A stretch of 23,694 nt of DNA, taken from NCBI GenBank assembly GCA_006844635.1, contig SPJO01000157.1, positions 1 through 23,694 of the forward strand, in the 5' to 3' direction. This stretch comes from Methylophilaceae bacterium. GTDB lineage: Bacteria > Pseudomonadota > Gammaproteobacteria > Burkholderiales > Methylophilaceae. Of the stretch, positions 14,497 to 23,296 are shown in pieces. The first letter of the stretch is position 1. The number at the start of each line of letters is the position of its first letter. Position numbers and translations under genes: made by a program. The notes beneath the pieces were generated by a model that was not told the origin of the DNA, searched no databases, and was given only the letters and a program-made list of their open reading frames with translations.

Positions 14497-15252
14497 ATGA
14501 GTACTAACAATTTAAAACCTTGGTCACGCGAAGAGTTTGAAGAAAAGCTACGTGAAAAAGGGAAGGGTTATCATATTTATCATCCATTTCATGTGATGAT
14601 GTATGAAGGCAAGCTGAATAAAGAGCAATTACAAAGCTGGGTGGCGAATCGCTTTTACTACCAAATCTCCATCCCAATGAAAGATGCTGCTGTACTGTCT
14701 AATTGTGATGATGTTGAAGTACGCAAGCAATGGGTAGTCAGGATTACCGACCATGATGGTATCGGTGATGCCATGGGTGGTATTGAAGCATGGATTCAAT
14801 TAGGTAAAGCTGTTGGTTTAACGCGCGAGCAAATAACAAGCCTTGATTTAGTGAGCCCAGGTGTGCGATTTGCAGTTGATGCCTATATTAATTTTGCAAA
14901 ACAACGTTCATGGCAAGAGGCGGTGTGTTCAAGCCTAACCGAGCTATTTGCACCTCATATCCACCAACAGCGTATTAGTTCTTGGCCGGAAATGTACCCT
15001 TGGATTGATGAAAGTGGCTTGGTGTACTTTAAAAAACGCCTGACAGAGGCCAGACGCGACGTTGAGCATGGTTTAGAAGTCACTTTAGACTACTTTAGTG
15101 AAACACGCGAAAGACAAATGCAAGCCTTAGATATCTTGCAGTTTAAATTAAACGTATTATGGGTGATTGCTGATTCAATTATGTTAGCGTCTACCGATAT
15201 CACGACTGAAGGCGTTCAATACACGCGCCAGCCAGTCATTACATTTGAGTAA
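14497..15252 (+). CDS. pqqC: Pyrroloquinoline-quinone synthase PqqC
   Basis: PqqC is a cofactor-free oxidase with a heme-oxygenase-like all-helical fold; it closes the ring and carries out the final oxidation to PQQ using O2. Seen: 251 residues with the family stretch GYHIYHPFHVMMYEGKL, NRFYYQISIPMKDAAVLSNC, ITDHDG, FAPHIHQQRISSWPEMYPWI and GLVYFKKRL. The AGGAG ribosome site (14487-14491) overlaps the pqqB stop, and the ATG is 8 bases after it, so the two genes are closely coupled. No missing core segment. Confidence 0.97.
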   Translation: MSTNNLKPWSREEFEEKLREKGKGYHIYHPFHVMMYEGKLNKEQLQSWVANRFYYQISIPMKDAAVLSNCDDVEVRKQWVVRITDHDGIGDAMGGIEAWIQLGKAVGLTREQITSLDLVSPGVRFAVDAYINFAKQRSWQEAVCSSLTELFAPHIHQQRISSWPEMYPWIDESGLVYFKKRLTEARRDVEHGLEVTLDYFSETRERQMQALDILQFKLNVLWVIADSIMLASTDITTEGVQYTRQPVITFE

Positions 15253-15258
15253 AAGGTT

Positions 15259-15543
15259 ATGGAAAACGATATTCAGCACGCAGATATTTATGACTTGGCG
15301 GATCACCACCGCTTTCAGTGGGAAGAAGCACAAAATAGCTTTGTGATTTTATTTCCAGAAGGCATGGTTAAACTACATGGTGGTGCAGGCGAAGTCATGC
15401 AGTTGGTAGACGGTAAAGCGACAGTTGCTGAGGTTGTGGAAGCGTTAAAAGCCAAATTTCCCGATGCTGAAGGCATAGAAGCTGATATTGTCGGTATGTT
15501 TGATATGGCGTTAGGTAAAGCTTGGATTAAGAAAGTTAACTAA
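15259..15543 (+). CDS. pqqD: PqqA-binding peptide chaperone PqqD
   Basis: PqqD is a small winged-helix RiPP recognition element that binds PqqA and hands it to PqqE. Seen: 94 residues, with HHRFQWEEAQNSFVILFPEG as the strand region, GGAGEVMQLVDGKATVAEVV and a C-terminal helix with FDMALGKAWIKK. The gene starts 6 bases after pqqC; AAAGG sits only two bases before the ATG, so translation may depend on coupling to pqqC. It is a separate protein here and not fused to PqqC or PqqE as in some methylotrophs. Confidence 0.95.
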   Translation: MENDIQHADIYDLADHHRFQWEEAQNSFVILFPEGMVKLHGGAGEVMQLVDGKATVAEVVEALKAKFPDAEGIEADIVGMFDMALGKAWIKKVN

Positions 15544-15571
15544 ATTAATCTTAAGCAAAAGGAGTAGCAAA

Positions 15572-16795
15572 ATGACCCAAAATTCATTAGGTGAATCAGC
15601 TGTACAGCAGGAAGTGCAAGGCAAGAATAATGGTGTGGGCGCAAATATCACGCAAACACAACCATTATGGTTACTGGCTGAAGTGACTTATCGCTGTCCG
15701 CTGCAATGTGCTTTTTGCTATAACCCAACTGATTACGATAAACACACGCAAAATGAACTCAGTACCGAGCAATGGATTCAAGCGTTACGTGATGCACGGA
15801 AAATGGGTGCGATTCAATTGGGTATCTCCGGTGGCGAGCCATTATTGCGTGACGATATTGAAGATATTGTGGTGGAAGCCAAAAAGCTAGGCTACTACAG
15901 CAATTTGATTACTTCAGGTGTCGGCTTAACTGAAAAACGGATTCAAGCATTTAAAGAGGGCGGTTTAGACCATATTCAGCTTTCAATGCATGATATTACT
16001 GAAGAGATTAATAACTTTATTACTAACACCAAAACTTTTCAGCTGAAGAAAAAAGTGGCAGCCATGATTAAGTCTCATGGATACCCAATGGTGCTCAATG
16101 TCGTGATTCATCGCTATAACATTGGCCATATGAAAGAAATTTTAGAAATGGCTGAAGCCTTAGATGCTGATTATGTAGAGCTAGCCAATACACAGTATTA
16201 TGGCTGGTCGCTAGTTAACCGTGCGCAGTTGATGCCACAAAAAGAGCAGATTGAAGAGGCGGAACGTATTACTAACGAATTCCGTGAACGTGTTGGTAAC
16301 AAGATGAAGGTTTTCTTTGTGGTGCCAGATTACTTTGATAACCGACCGAAAAAATGCATGAACGGCTGGGGCGAAGTCTTTATGATTGTGACCGCTGATG
16401 GTGATGTTTTACCTTGTCACTCTGCGCGCGTGTTGCCGAACATTGAATTTCCTAATGTCAGAGAACATGGCCTTGAGTACGCATGGAAAGAATCGCCAGC
16501 GTTTAATAAATATCGCGGTGATGATTGGATGAAAGAGCCATGCCGTAGTTGCTCTGAAAAAGAGAATGACTTAGGTGGTTGCCGTTGTCAGGCCTTCTTA
16601 TTGTCTGGCGATGCTGAGAGTGCAGATCCAGTTTGTACCAAATCACCAAACCGCCACTTAATTGATCAAGCGATTGAAGACTCTAAAAACCCGCAATTAA
16701 CAGAAAAACCGATTATCTTTAGAACCAATGCAAACTCTAAAAAGTATGCAGAAGGCGACAAAGAAAGAATCGAGGATTTCCACGCAACGCCGTAA
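15572..16795 (+). CDS. pqqE: PqqA peptide cyclase (radical SAM) PqqE
   Basis: PqqE uses SAM and iron-sulfur clusters to form the carbon-carbon bond between Glu and Tyr of PqqA. Seen: 407 residues; the radical-SAM motif CxxxCxxC is Cys42, Cys46 and Cys49 (RCPLQCAFCYNP), the SAM-binding GGEP follows, and a SPASM-type C-terminal region has Cys at about 262 (KKCMNGWGE), LPCHSARVLP and a cluster CRSCSEKENDLGGCRC for auxiliary clusters. About 30 polar residues precede the conserved PLWLLAEVTYRC, longer than in many PqqE proteins. Where many PqqE proteins, as I recall them, read CPYCSNP, this one reads CAFCYNP. It has a strong ribosome site AAGGAG (15559-15564) seven bases before the ATG. Confidence 0.97.
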   Translation: MTQNSLGESAVQQEVQGKNNGVGANITQTQPLWLLAEVTYRCPLQCAFCYNPTDYDKHTQNELSTEQWIQALRDARKMGAIQLGISGGEPLLRDDIEDIVVEAKKLGYYSNLITSGVGLTEKRIQAFKEGGLDHIQLSMHDITEEINNFITNTKTFQLKKKVAAMIKSHGYPMVLNVVIHRYNIGHMKEILEMAEALDADYVELANTQYYGWSLVNRAQLMPQKEQIEEAERITNEFRERVGNKMKVFFVVPDYFDNRPKKCMNGWGEVFMIVTADGDVLPCHSARVLPNIEFPNVREHGLEYAWKESPAFNKYRGDDWMKEPCRSCSEKENDLGGCRCQAFLLSGDAESADPVCTKSPNRHLIDQAIEDSKNPQLTEKPIIFRTNANSKKYAEGDKERIEDFHATP

Positions 16796-16814
16796 AACAA
16801 ATGACGTTATAATC

Positions 16815-16841
16815 AAAGGCGCAGGTGATGCGCCTTTTTTT
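16815..16841 (+). terminator. Intrinsic terminator closing the pqq operon
   Basis: AAAGGCGCA (16815-16823) pairs with TGCGCCTTT (16829-16837) around a GGTGA loop, and the T run extends to 16841. It lies 20 bases after pqqE and separates the pqq genes from the efflux gene. Confidence 0.95.
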
Positions 16842-16892
16842 AATGTATAACATTAAAAAATATAATTAAATAATTGATACTATTAAAATAAA

Positions 16893-18074
16893 TTGACTAG
16901 AAATCATACAATCCTTGTTTTCTCATTAGCCGCTTTAACCGCGCTCGCGCCCTTTGCGATTGATACCTATCTACCGGCTTTTCAGGTGATGGGCCAAGCG
17001 CTAGGTGCAACAGATGTACAAATTCAGCAAAGCCTAACCTTCTATTTGTTACCGTATGCCGCCATGACCTTATGGCATGGTGCTATTTCAGATGCCATTG
17101 GCCGTATCACGACGATTAAATGGGGCCTCGGTATTTTCGTGCTAGCCAGTATTGGTTGTGCATATGCGCCAAATGTTGAAACATTATGGTTTTTTAGGGC
17201 GCTGCAAGGCGCGAGTGGCGGGGCAGGGAATACCATTGCGCGTGCGATGGTGCGTGACTTGTTTGAGGGGCCAAAAGCACAAAAAGTCATGGCAACCGTA
17301 CAAATGTTATTTGGTATTGCCCCTGCCGTTGCACCGATTATTGGTGGCTTCTTACTGGGTATCCATTGGCAAGCCATTTTCATCTTTTTAGCCATATATG
17401 CAGCGCTTAGTTTATGGGCAGCCGTGACATTCCTACCTGAGACCATGCCGCCAGAAAAACGCACACAGCTTTCAGCAAGTAATGTGATTAATAATTACAA
17501 AATCATTTTTGGCGACCGTGAATACACGAAATTAGTGATTGCAATTGGTGCCAATTTTTCTGGATTCTTTCTTTATGTCTTAGCTAGTGCGGTGTTTTTG
17601 GGTCAGCATTTGCAATTAGGCCCAACGGAATATGGCTATTTATTTATTCCAACCGTGACAGGCATGATCCTGGGCTCTTTTATTGCTAAATCGGTGGCTG
17701 GGAAGATACAAAACAGCACCGTGATTCGTTTGGCTTATGGGTGGATGCTTTTCATGGCATGCTTCAATATCGCTATTTGCACCTTCCTACCAGCAGGGTT
17801 AATTAACGTACTTCCCATTGCTTTATACAATATTGGTATGGCGGTTGCCGTGCCTATTTTGTCACTCGCAGCACTCAACCAACATGCAAAAATACGCGGC
17901 ACAGCGGCCTCAGGTCAAGCCTTTATGCAAATGCTGCTGTCTACCGTCTCTGCAGGTTTTATTGTGCCACTCGTTTGGTATGCTCCTTCTGGCTTAGCGT
18001 TTGCGATGTTAGCTTATTTATTGATCGGCTTAGTCTTTATTACCCAGACAAGCTTATGGCGCGTAAAAACATAA
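16893..18074 (+). CDS. Bcr/CflA family MFS drug-efflux transporter
   Basis: A 12-helix major facilitator of the drug:H+ antiporter type in the inner membrane. Seen: 393 residues, strongly hydrophobic throughout; helix 1 ends in FAIDTYLPAF, the Bcr/CflA hallmark, and the loop after helix 2 carries motif A (GAISDAIGR, with Gly63, Asp66, Gly70 and Arg71). FRALQGASGGAGNTIARAMVRD is the usual helix-4 stretch, and its Arg is typical of proton-coupled members. The frame has a stop at 16884-16886, so TTG at 16893 is the only start giving a full helix 1; there is no clear ribosome site and the region before it is very AT-rich. Substrate unknown. Family assignment is firm; bcr or cmlA orthology is not claimed. 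Confidence 0.9.
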   Translation: MTRNHTILVFSLAALTALAPFAIDTYLPAFQVMGQALGATDVQIQQSLTFYLLPYAAMTLWHGAISDAIGRITTIKWGLGIFVLASIGCAYAPNVETLWFFRALQGASGGAGNTIARAMVRDLFEGPKAQKVMATVQMLFGIAPAVAPIIGGFLLGIHWQAIFIFLAIYAALSLWAAVTFLPETMPPEKRTQLSASNVINNYKIIFGDREYTKLVIAIGANFSGFFLYVLASAVFLGQHLQLGPTEYGYLFIPTVTGMILGSFIAKSVAGKIQNSTVIRLAYGWMLFMACFNIAICTFLPAGLINVLPIALYNIGMAVAVPILSLAALNQHAKIRGTAASGQAFMQMLLSTVSAGFIVPLVWYAPSGLAFAMLAYLLIGLVFITQTSLWRVKT

Positions 18075-18091
18075 ACGGCTTAATCTTGCTG

Positions 18092-18120
18092 TTGATATTG
18101 AAGTGTTCACAGTATTTAAT
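18092..18120 (+). promoter_or_regulatory. Probable sigma70 promoter of parE-parC
   Basis: TTGATA (18092-18097) and TTTAAT (18115-18120) each match five of six consensus bases with a 17-base spacer. The predicted start near 18127 leaves a leader of about 120 bases before parE. The leader holds two short hairpins, GTAGA/TCTAC (18165-18169 with 18176-18180, followed by a short T run that might end efflux-gene transcripts) and GATGC/GCATC (18200-18204 with 18211-18215). Sequence prediction only. Confidence 0.6.
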
Positions 18121-18245
18121 TCTGTAAAAATTATTTATTTTTCCTGTAATCCTTGGTTAAAAATGTAGAATGTCATCTACGGATTTTTATATGGTGTTGG
18201 ATGCGATGATGCATCACTAGACACTCGCATTAGAAGGTTACATTG

Positions 18246-20234
18246 ATGGCAGAGAAAGAATACGACGCGGATTCCGTTAAGGTTCTCCGCGGTTTAGAAC
18301 CGGTTAAAGCAAGACCGGGTATGTATACGCGAACAGATTCACCGACACACATTGTGCAAGAGGTGATTGATAACGCAGCAGATGAAGCATTAGGTGGGCA
18401 CGCAACAAAAATTAATGTCACCATTTATAAAAATGGTGCGATTGAAGTAGCCGATAATGGTCGTGGCATTCCAGTTCAAATTCCAAAGGGTGAAACGCAA
18501 GCAGCCGTTGAGCTGGTTTTCGTACAACTTCATGCTGGCGGTAAGTTTGATAAAGAAGATGACACTAGCTCTTATCGTTTCTCAGGTGGTTTGCATGGCG
18601 TCGGTGTGTCAGTCACTAACGCGCTTTCGACGCGTTTAGAAGTCACAGTCAAACGAGAAGGCAATATTTACAGTCTAGCCTTCGAAAATGGTGCGCGTGT
18701 ACAAGCCTTAGAAATTACTGGTAAGTGCGCTAAAAAAGACACGGGAACTATAGTTAAATGCTGGCCAGACCCTAAGTATTTTGACGCACCTAAAGTATCG
18801 CTAACCCAATTAGAGCATTTGATTAAATCGAAAGCTGTTTTATTACGTGGCGTGACGGTGACCTTATCCATTGAAGGTAATGATGGTTTTGAAGAAAAGT
18901 CATGGACCTATGCGAATGGTTTACCACAGTATCTTGATGAGTTGATTGGCGAACGTCAGTTAGAAGAGGGGCAAGAAGCGGCCATTCCGACGATCTCTGG
19001 TGAATCTTATGCAGCAGAAAATACTGATACTGTTTCTAAAGGCGAGGGCTCTGTTTGGGCCATGTCATTTGGTTTAGGTGGCGGGCGAGGTGAGTCGTAT
19101 GTGAATCTGATTCCAACGCTTTCTGGCGGCACGCATGAGGCCGGTATGCGTAATGGCGTTTATGAGGCGGTGAAAACGTTTATGGAGCATCACAGTATGA
19201 TGCAGCGTGGCGTTAAGATCACTTCCGAAGATGTGTGGAACAACGTCTGTTTTGTGTTGGCGGCTAAAGTCTTAGATCCACAATTCCAAGGCCAAACCAA
19301 GGAAAAGCTGACCAATCGTGATGCGATGAAAATGATTGCCTCATCGGTGCGGCCGATTGTCGAAAATTGGCTGACGCAAAATACAGAACATGCCAAGCGT
19401 ATCTCTGATTTAGTGAATAGCACGGCTGCGGCGCGTAATAAATCGACTAAGAAGATTGAAAAGCGTAAGACGACGGGGATTAATTTAATGCCAGCCAAGC
19501 TGACCGATTGCGAAGCCGCCGGGACGATGGAGGCTGAACTATTCTTAGTGGAGGGTGACTCTGCTGGCGGTAGCGCCAAAATGGGCCGTAATAACGAATT
19601 TCAATCGCTATTGCCGTTACGCGGTAAAGTATTGAACACATGGGAGGTCGATGCTGGCCGTATCTTTGGTAACTCAGAAGTGCACGATATTTTCGTAGCA
19701 CTCGGTATCGAGCCACACACCATGGATGATGAGCCTGACTTTTCAGGTCTACGTTACGGGAAGCTATGCTTGCTTTCTGATGCGGATGTCGATGGCTCAC
19801 ATATTCAAGTCTTACTACTGACCATGCTATTGAAACATGCGCCTAAACTCATTGAGCGCGGCCATGTATATATTTCACAACCGCCGTTATACCGAATTGA
19901 CGTGCCCGCGCAAGGTAAGAGTAAGCCAATGCGTAAGCTATATGTAGCAGATGAGCATGAAAAAATGGCGACTATCGAAAAGTTAAAACGTGAAGGCATT
20001 GCAGAAGAGAAACTGGGTATTCAGCGCTTTAAAGGTTTGGGCGAGATGAATCCTGAGCAGCTGTGGGAGACGACTTTGTGCCCAGATACACGCCGCTTAA
20101 TTCAAGTGCGATTGCCTGAACTGCAAGTGTCGGAATCTTTTAGCATGTTTAATATGCTAATGGCGAAAAACCAATCGCCAGCGCGTAAAGAGTGGATAGA
20201 ACGTCGTGGTAATGATGTGGAGGCAGATGTTTAA
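18246..20234 (+). CDS. parE: DNA topoisomerase IV subunit B
   Basis: ParE is the ATPase subunit of topoisomerase IV, which unlinks daughter chromosomes and relaxes supercoils with ParC. Seen: 662 residues from ATG 18246 (a TTG three bases earlier is also in frame, but AGAAGG at 18232-18237 is eight bases from the ATG). GHKL ATPase motifs are EVIDNAADEALGG (Asn43), DNGRGIP and GLHGVGVSVTNALS; the TOPRIM domain has EGDSAGG from about residue 436 and DADVDGSH from about 512; RFKGLGEMNPEQLWETT is near the C-terminus. The absence of the gyrase-B-specific insert, the length and the partner parC mark it as ParE, not GyrB. The stop overlaps the parC start by one base (TAATG). Confidence 0.95.
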   Translation: MAEKEYDADSVKVLRGLEPVKARPGMYTRTDSPTHIVQEVIDNAADEALGGHATKINVTIYKNGAIEVADNGRGIPVQIPKGETQAAVELVFVQLHAGGKFDKEDDTSSYRFSGGLHGVGVSVTNALSTRLEVTVKREGNIYSLAFENGARVQALEITGKCAKKDTGTIVKCWPDPKYFDAPKVSLTQLEHLIKSKAVLLRGVTVTLSIEGNDGFEEKSWTYANGLPQYLDELIGERQLEEGQEAAIPTISGESYAAENTDTVSKGEGSVWAMSFGLGGGRGESYVNLIPTLSGGTHEAGMRNGVYEAVKTFMEHHSMMQRGVKITSEDVWNNVCFVLAAKVLDPQFQGQTKEKLTNRDAMKMIASSVRPIVENWLTQNTEHAKRISDLVNSTAAARNKSTKKIEKRKTTGINLMPAKLTDCEAAGTMEAELFLVEGDSAGGSAKMGRNNEFQSLLPLRGKVLNTWEVDAGRIFGNSEVHDIFVALGIEPHTMDDEPDFSGLRYGKLCLLSDADVDGSHIQVLLLTMLLKHAPKLIERGHVYISQPPLYRIDVPAQGKSKPMRKLYVADEHEKMATIEKLKREGIAEEKLGIQRFKGLGEMNPEQLWETTLCPDTRRLIQVRLPELQVSESFSMFNMLMAKNQSPARKEWIERRGNDVEADV

Positions 20235-22522
20235 TGAATGATGTTACTGATATAGGCAACCTAGAGCCAGATGATGATGCTGTCGTCATTGGTCAATATG
20301 CGGAAGAAGCCTATTTATCCTACGCCATTTCCGTTGTAAAAGGCCGCGCCTTACCATCGGTTGAAGATGGTCAAAAACCAGTGCAACGCCGCATTTTGTA
20401 TGCAATGAAAGAAATGAATTTAGTAGCAGGTGCTAAACCTGTGAAATCAGCCCGTGTGGTGGGTAATGTACTAGGTATGTACCATCCACATGGCGATAGT
20501 TCGGCTTATGAAGCTGCAGTACGTTTAGCGCAGGACTTTACGCTACGTTATCCATTGATTGATGGCCAAGGTAACTTTGGCTCACGTGATGGCGACGGTG
20601 CCGCCGCTATGCGATACACAGAGATGCGTTTATCGCCCATTGCCGATTTACTGCTCTCTGAAATTGACCGTGGGACGGTCGATTTCCAAAACAACTACGA
20701 TGGTGCTTTCCAAGAGCCAACCTTGCTGCCAGCACGCTTGCCAATGATGTTGCTGAATGGCGCATCGGGTATTGCCGTAGGTATGGCAACCGAAATGGTG
20801 CCGCATAATATGCGCGAAGTGGCGAATGCTGTTTTGCATGTGATGTCGAATCCGAAAACGACGACTGAAGAGCTAATGGCACACATCCCTGGCCCTGATT
20901 GGCCAGGCGGTAGTCAGTTAATTACGAAAACAGCTGATATTCATGAAATGTACGATACTGGCCGAGGCTCACTCAGGTTACGTGCTCGTTGGGTTGTTGA
21001 GTCCATGGCACGTGGACAATGGCGCGTCATTATTAACGAATTACCACATGGTGTTTCAGTTGAGACCATTCAAAATGAAATCCTCGCAATATCAAACCCA
21101 AAAGCGAAAAAAGACAAAAAAACCATTGATCAAGATCAGCTGCTATTAAAGCAATCTGCTTTGAGCATGATTGATACAGTGAAAAGTGAGGGGCAAAAAG
21201 ATGTTCGCCTCATCATCGAGCCAAAAACCAGTCGCGTCAATGCTGACGAAATGATGGCCTTTTTACTATTGCATACCAGTCTAGAAGTGTCCTGTTCCGT
21301 GAATATGGTCATGATTGGCACCGATGGCCGGCCAGCGCAAAAGAATATGATCACTGTACTGAAAGAATGGATTACCTTCCGTTTAGATGTGGTGCGTAGA
21401 CGTTGTCAGTTTGATCTCGATAAAATCAATAAACGCATTCATATATTAGAAGGCCGCATGATTGCCTTTCTCCATATTGATGAAGTGATTAAAGTCATCC
21501 GTAACTCAGATGAGCCAAAACAAGATTTGATTGCGGCCTTTGATTTAACCGAGATTCAAGCTGAAGATATCTTAGAAATTCGTTTGCGCCAATTAGCACG
21601 CTTAGAAGGCATTAAGATTGAAAAAGAATTAGAAAAACTACGTGAAGAAGCAGAAGGCCTCAATGCGATATTAGGCAGCAATACCAAGCTGAAAAACTTA
21701 ACTGCACGCGAAATTAAACAAGACGCTGAGAAATACGGTGATGAACGTCGCACACTCATTGAGCCAGTAGAGCGTGCGCAAGCGGCTAAATCATTTGTGG
21801 TTGATGAGCCTGTGACCATCTTGCTATCTAAAAATGGTTGGATACGTGCAAGACAAGGCCATAATGTAGAGCGTGATGCTATTTCATGGAAAGCAGGCGA
21901 TAACGAACTGGCCGTGATTGAAACACGCACGGTAAGGCCAATCATCATCTTAGATTCTAATGGTCGTTGCTATGCTTTTGATGCTTCAAGCGTGCCAGGT
22001 GGTAAGGGTGATGGTATCCCTGTTAGCTCCATTATTGAGCTGCAAAATGGCGCGAGCATTACCGCTGCATTGTCTGGGGATGAAGCAGATAAATACCTCT
22101 TTATCTCATCTAATAGCTATGGGTTTATTGCCCCGTTGAAAGGCTTAATTGCAAGGCCAAAAGCTGGTAAAGCGTTTATGAAGGTGGATGAGGGCGCTAA
22201 AGTACTGGAGCCGATTAAACTAGATGATAGTGCTTATTTAGCCGTGACCTCATCAGAAAATAAACTCTTGGCCTTTGCGATTGATGAAGTTAACGAATAT
22301 CCGAATGGTGGACGTGGTGTGAAAATCATGGATATCCCTAAAGGTGCGACGTTAACGAGCGTTGCGCTGAGTGATGGTGAATCGGCTACGGTCCTGGTTA
22401 AAAATAAAGAAAAGACGATTAAGGGTGATTTGTTTTTGAAGGCTTTGGGTAAGCGATCTAGAAAGGGTGTTGCTTTGGTTGCTTCTAGGGCTAAGCCTAA
22501 GAAGCAGAAGGGGTTGTTTTAA
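20234..22522 (+). CDS. parC: DNA topoisomerase IV subunit A
   Basis: ParC cuts and rejoins DNA in topoisomerase IV. Seen: 762 residues; catalytic Tyr128 in AAMRYTEMR; the quinolone region reads HPHGDSSAYE with Ser89 and Glu93 at the places of E. coli Ser80 and Glu84, so no classical resistance change. There is no GyrA box of the QRRGGKG type in the C-terminal domain, and the length is that of ParC. The C-terminal end is basic (RAKPKKQKGLF). Translation is almost certainly coupled to parE through the TAATG overlap. I see no convincing terminator in the 24 bases before the next gene. Confidence 0.96.
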   Translation: MNDVTDIGNLEPDDDAVVIGQYAEEAYLSYAISVVKGRALPSVEDGQKPVQRRILYAMKEMNLVAGAKPVKSARVVGNVLGMYHPHGDSSAYEAAVRLAQDFTLRYPLIDGQGNFGSRDGDGAAAMRYTEMRLSPIADLLLSEIDRGTVDFQNNYDGAFQEPTLLPARLPMMLLNGASGIAVGMATEMVPHNMREVANAVLHVMSNPKTTTEELMAHIPGPDWPGGSQLITKTADIHEMYDTGRGSLRLRARWVVESMARGQWRVIINELPHGVSVETIQNEILAISNPKAKKDKKTIDQDQLLLKQSALSMIDTVKSEGQKDVRLIIEPKTSRVNADEMMAFLLLHTSLEVSCSVNMVMIGTDGRPAQKNMITVLKEWITFRLDVVRRRCQFDLDKINKRIHILEGRMIAFLHIDEVIKVIRNSDEPKQDLIAAFDLTEIQAEDILEIRLRQLARLEGIKIEKELEKLREEAEGLNAILGSNTKLKNLTAREIKQDAEKYGDERRTLIEPVERAQAAKSFVVDEPVTILLSKNGWIRARQGHNVERDAISWKAGDNELAVIETRTVRPIIILDSNGRCYAFDASSVPGGKGDGIPVSSIIELQNGASITAALSGDEADKYLFISSNSYGFIAPLKGLIARPKAGKAFMKVDEGAKVLEPIKLDDSAYLAVTSSENKLLAFAIDEVNEYPNGGRGVKIMDIPKGATLTSVALSDGESATVLVKNKEKTIKGDLFLKALGKRSRKGVALVASRAKPKKQKGLF

Positions 22523-22546
22523 TCATATGATTGTATTTAGAAGAAA

Positions 22547-23296
22547 ATGAATACTACGACAAGCACATTTAAGCAAAACATTGCGTCAGTAGACAAACTC
22601 ATTAACTTTGATAGGCAGTTTATGGATGTTGCTATTCAATCTGTAGATGAGTTGCATCAAACACTAGTTAATACACTTGATATAACGAATGAAATGTCTA
22701 ATGGAAAGCGTACATTAGATATGCTTAATAATATACGAGAAAATGATTCACTTAAGACTCAATTTTCAGTGATAAATAATCAAGCTATTGTTCTTTTGGT
22801 GTCATATTTTGGTTCAGCTACAGCGGACTTATTTAGAAAAGCATCTAAAATCGCTATTGATGAACACAAAGATGCGCGAGTTTTAAATTCAGAGCTGAAA
22901 GTTAAGGTTGAAGAGTTAATAGGCTTTGAAGCGTCCATAAGTGATTCAATAGGAGATGTTTTAATTGCTAAAAATAGTATTAGCTTTCAAGATATGAAGA
23001 GTATTAAACGAGAGTTTGAAAAGTACTTTGGGATTGATATCGAAAAAGATGAAAATGTTAACAATATTATTTTGGGTCAAGCATGCCGCCACTCTATCGC
23101 ACATGAAGCTGGTGTAGTAAATTCAAGAGTGTTAAGGCAGGTCCAAAATGCTAAACCAAGAGGCTTGAAAAGCGTGCTAAAGGAAGGTGATGCAATTGAA
23201 TTTACTCACGATGAAATAAGTTTGGTTGCCGAAAGTATGTTGGCTTATGTTGTCAGCCTTGAGGAAAAAGTTAACAATTACCGTAAAAATAAATAG
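22547..23296 (+). CDS. Unrecognised protein with an HEPN-like RxxxxH motif
   Basis: I do not recognise the whole protein. Seen: 249 residues, soluble, mostly helical in appearance, no signal peptide, Lys/Asn/Ile-rich, and visibly more AT-rich than the genes before it. Residues 181-186 read RHSIAH inside GQACRHSIAHEAGVV, flanked by predicted helices. HEPN domains of toxins and RNA-processing or defence proteins carry an R-x4-6-H motif in just such a C-terminal helix, often as RH..xxH or RN..xxH followed by G-x-V. An HEPN-type RNase or an RNA-binding helper is therefore possible (inference). There is no nucleotidyltransferase or antitoxin gene beside it, and no active-site test is possible from sequence. 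ATG 22547 has a weak AGAAGA three bases upstream. It lies 24 bases after parC and could be read through from it. Confidence 0.75.
   Translation: MNTTTSTFKQNIASVDKLINFDRQFMDVAIQSVDELHQTLVNTLDITNEMSNGKRTLDMLNNIRENDSLKTQFSVINNQAIVLLVSYFGSATADLFRKASKIAIDEHKDARVLNSELKVKVEELIGFEASISDSIGDVLIAKNSISFQDMKSIKREFEKYFGIDIEKDENVNNIILGQACRHSIAHEAGVVNSRVLRQVQNAKPRGLKSVLKEGDAIEFTHDEISLVAESMLAYVVSLEEKVNNYRKNK

Noticed and set aside
17042..17464. 140-codon - strand reading frame inside the efflux gene
   Set aside because: Shadow frame over a conserved transporter; no start context or known domain.
18165..18190. Terminator for the efflux gene
   Set aside because: The stem is only 5-6 bp and the T run starts three bases after it; too weak to list separately, mentioned with the parE promoter.
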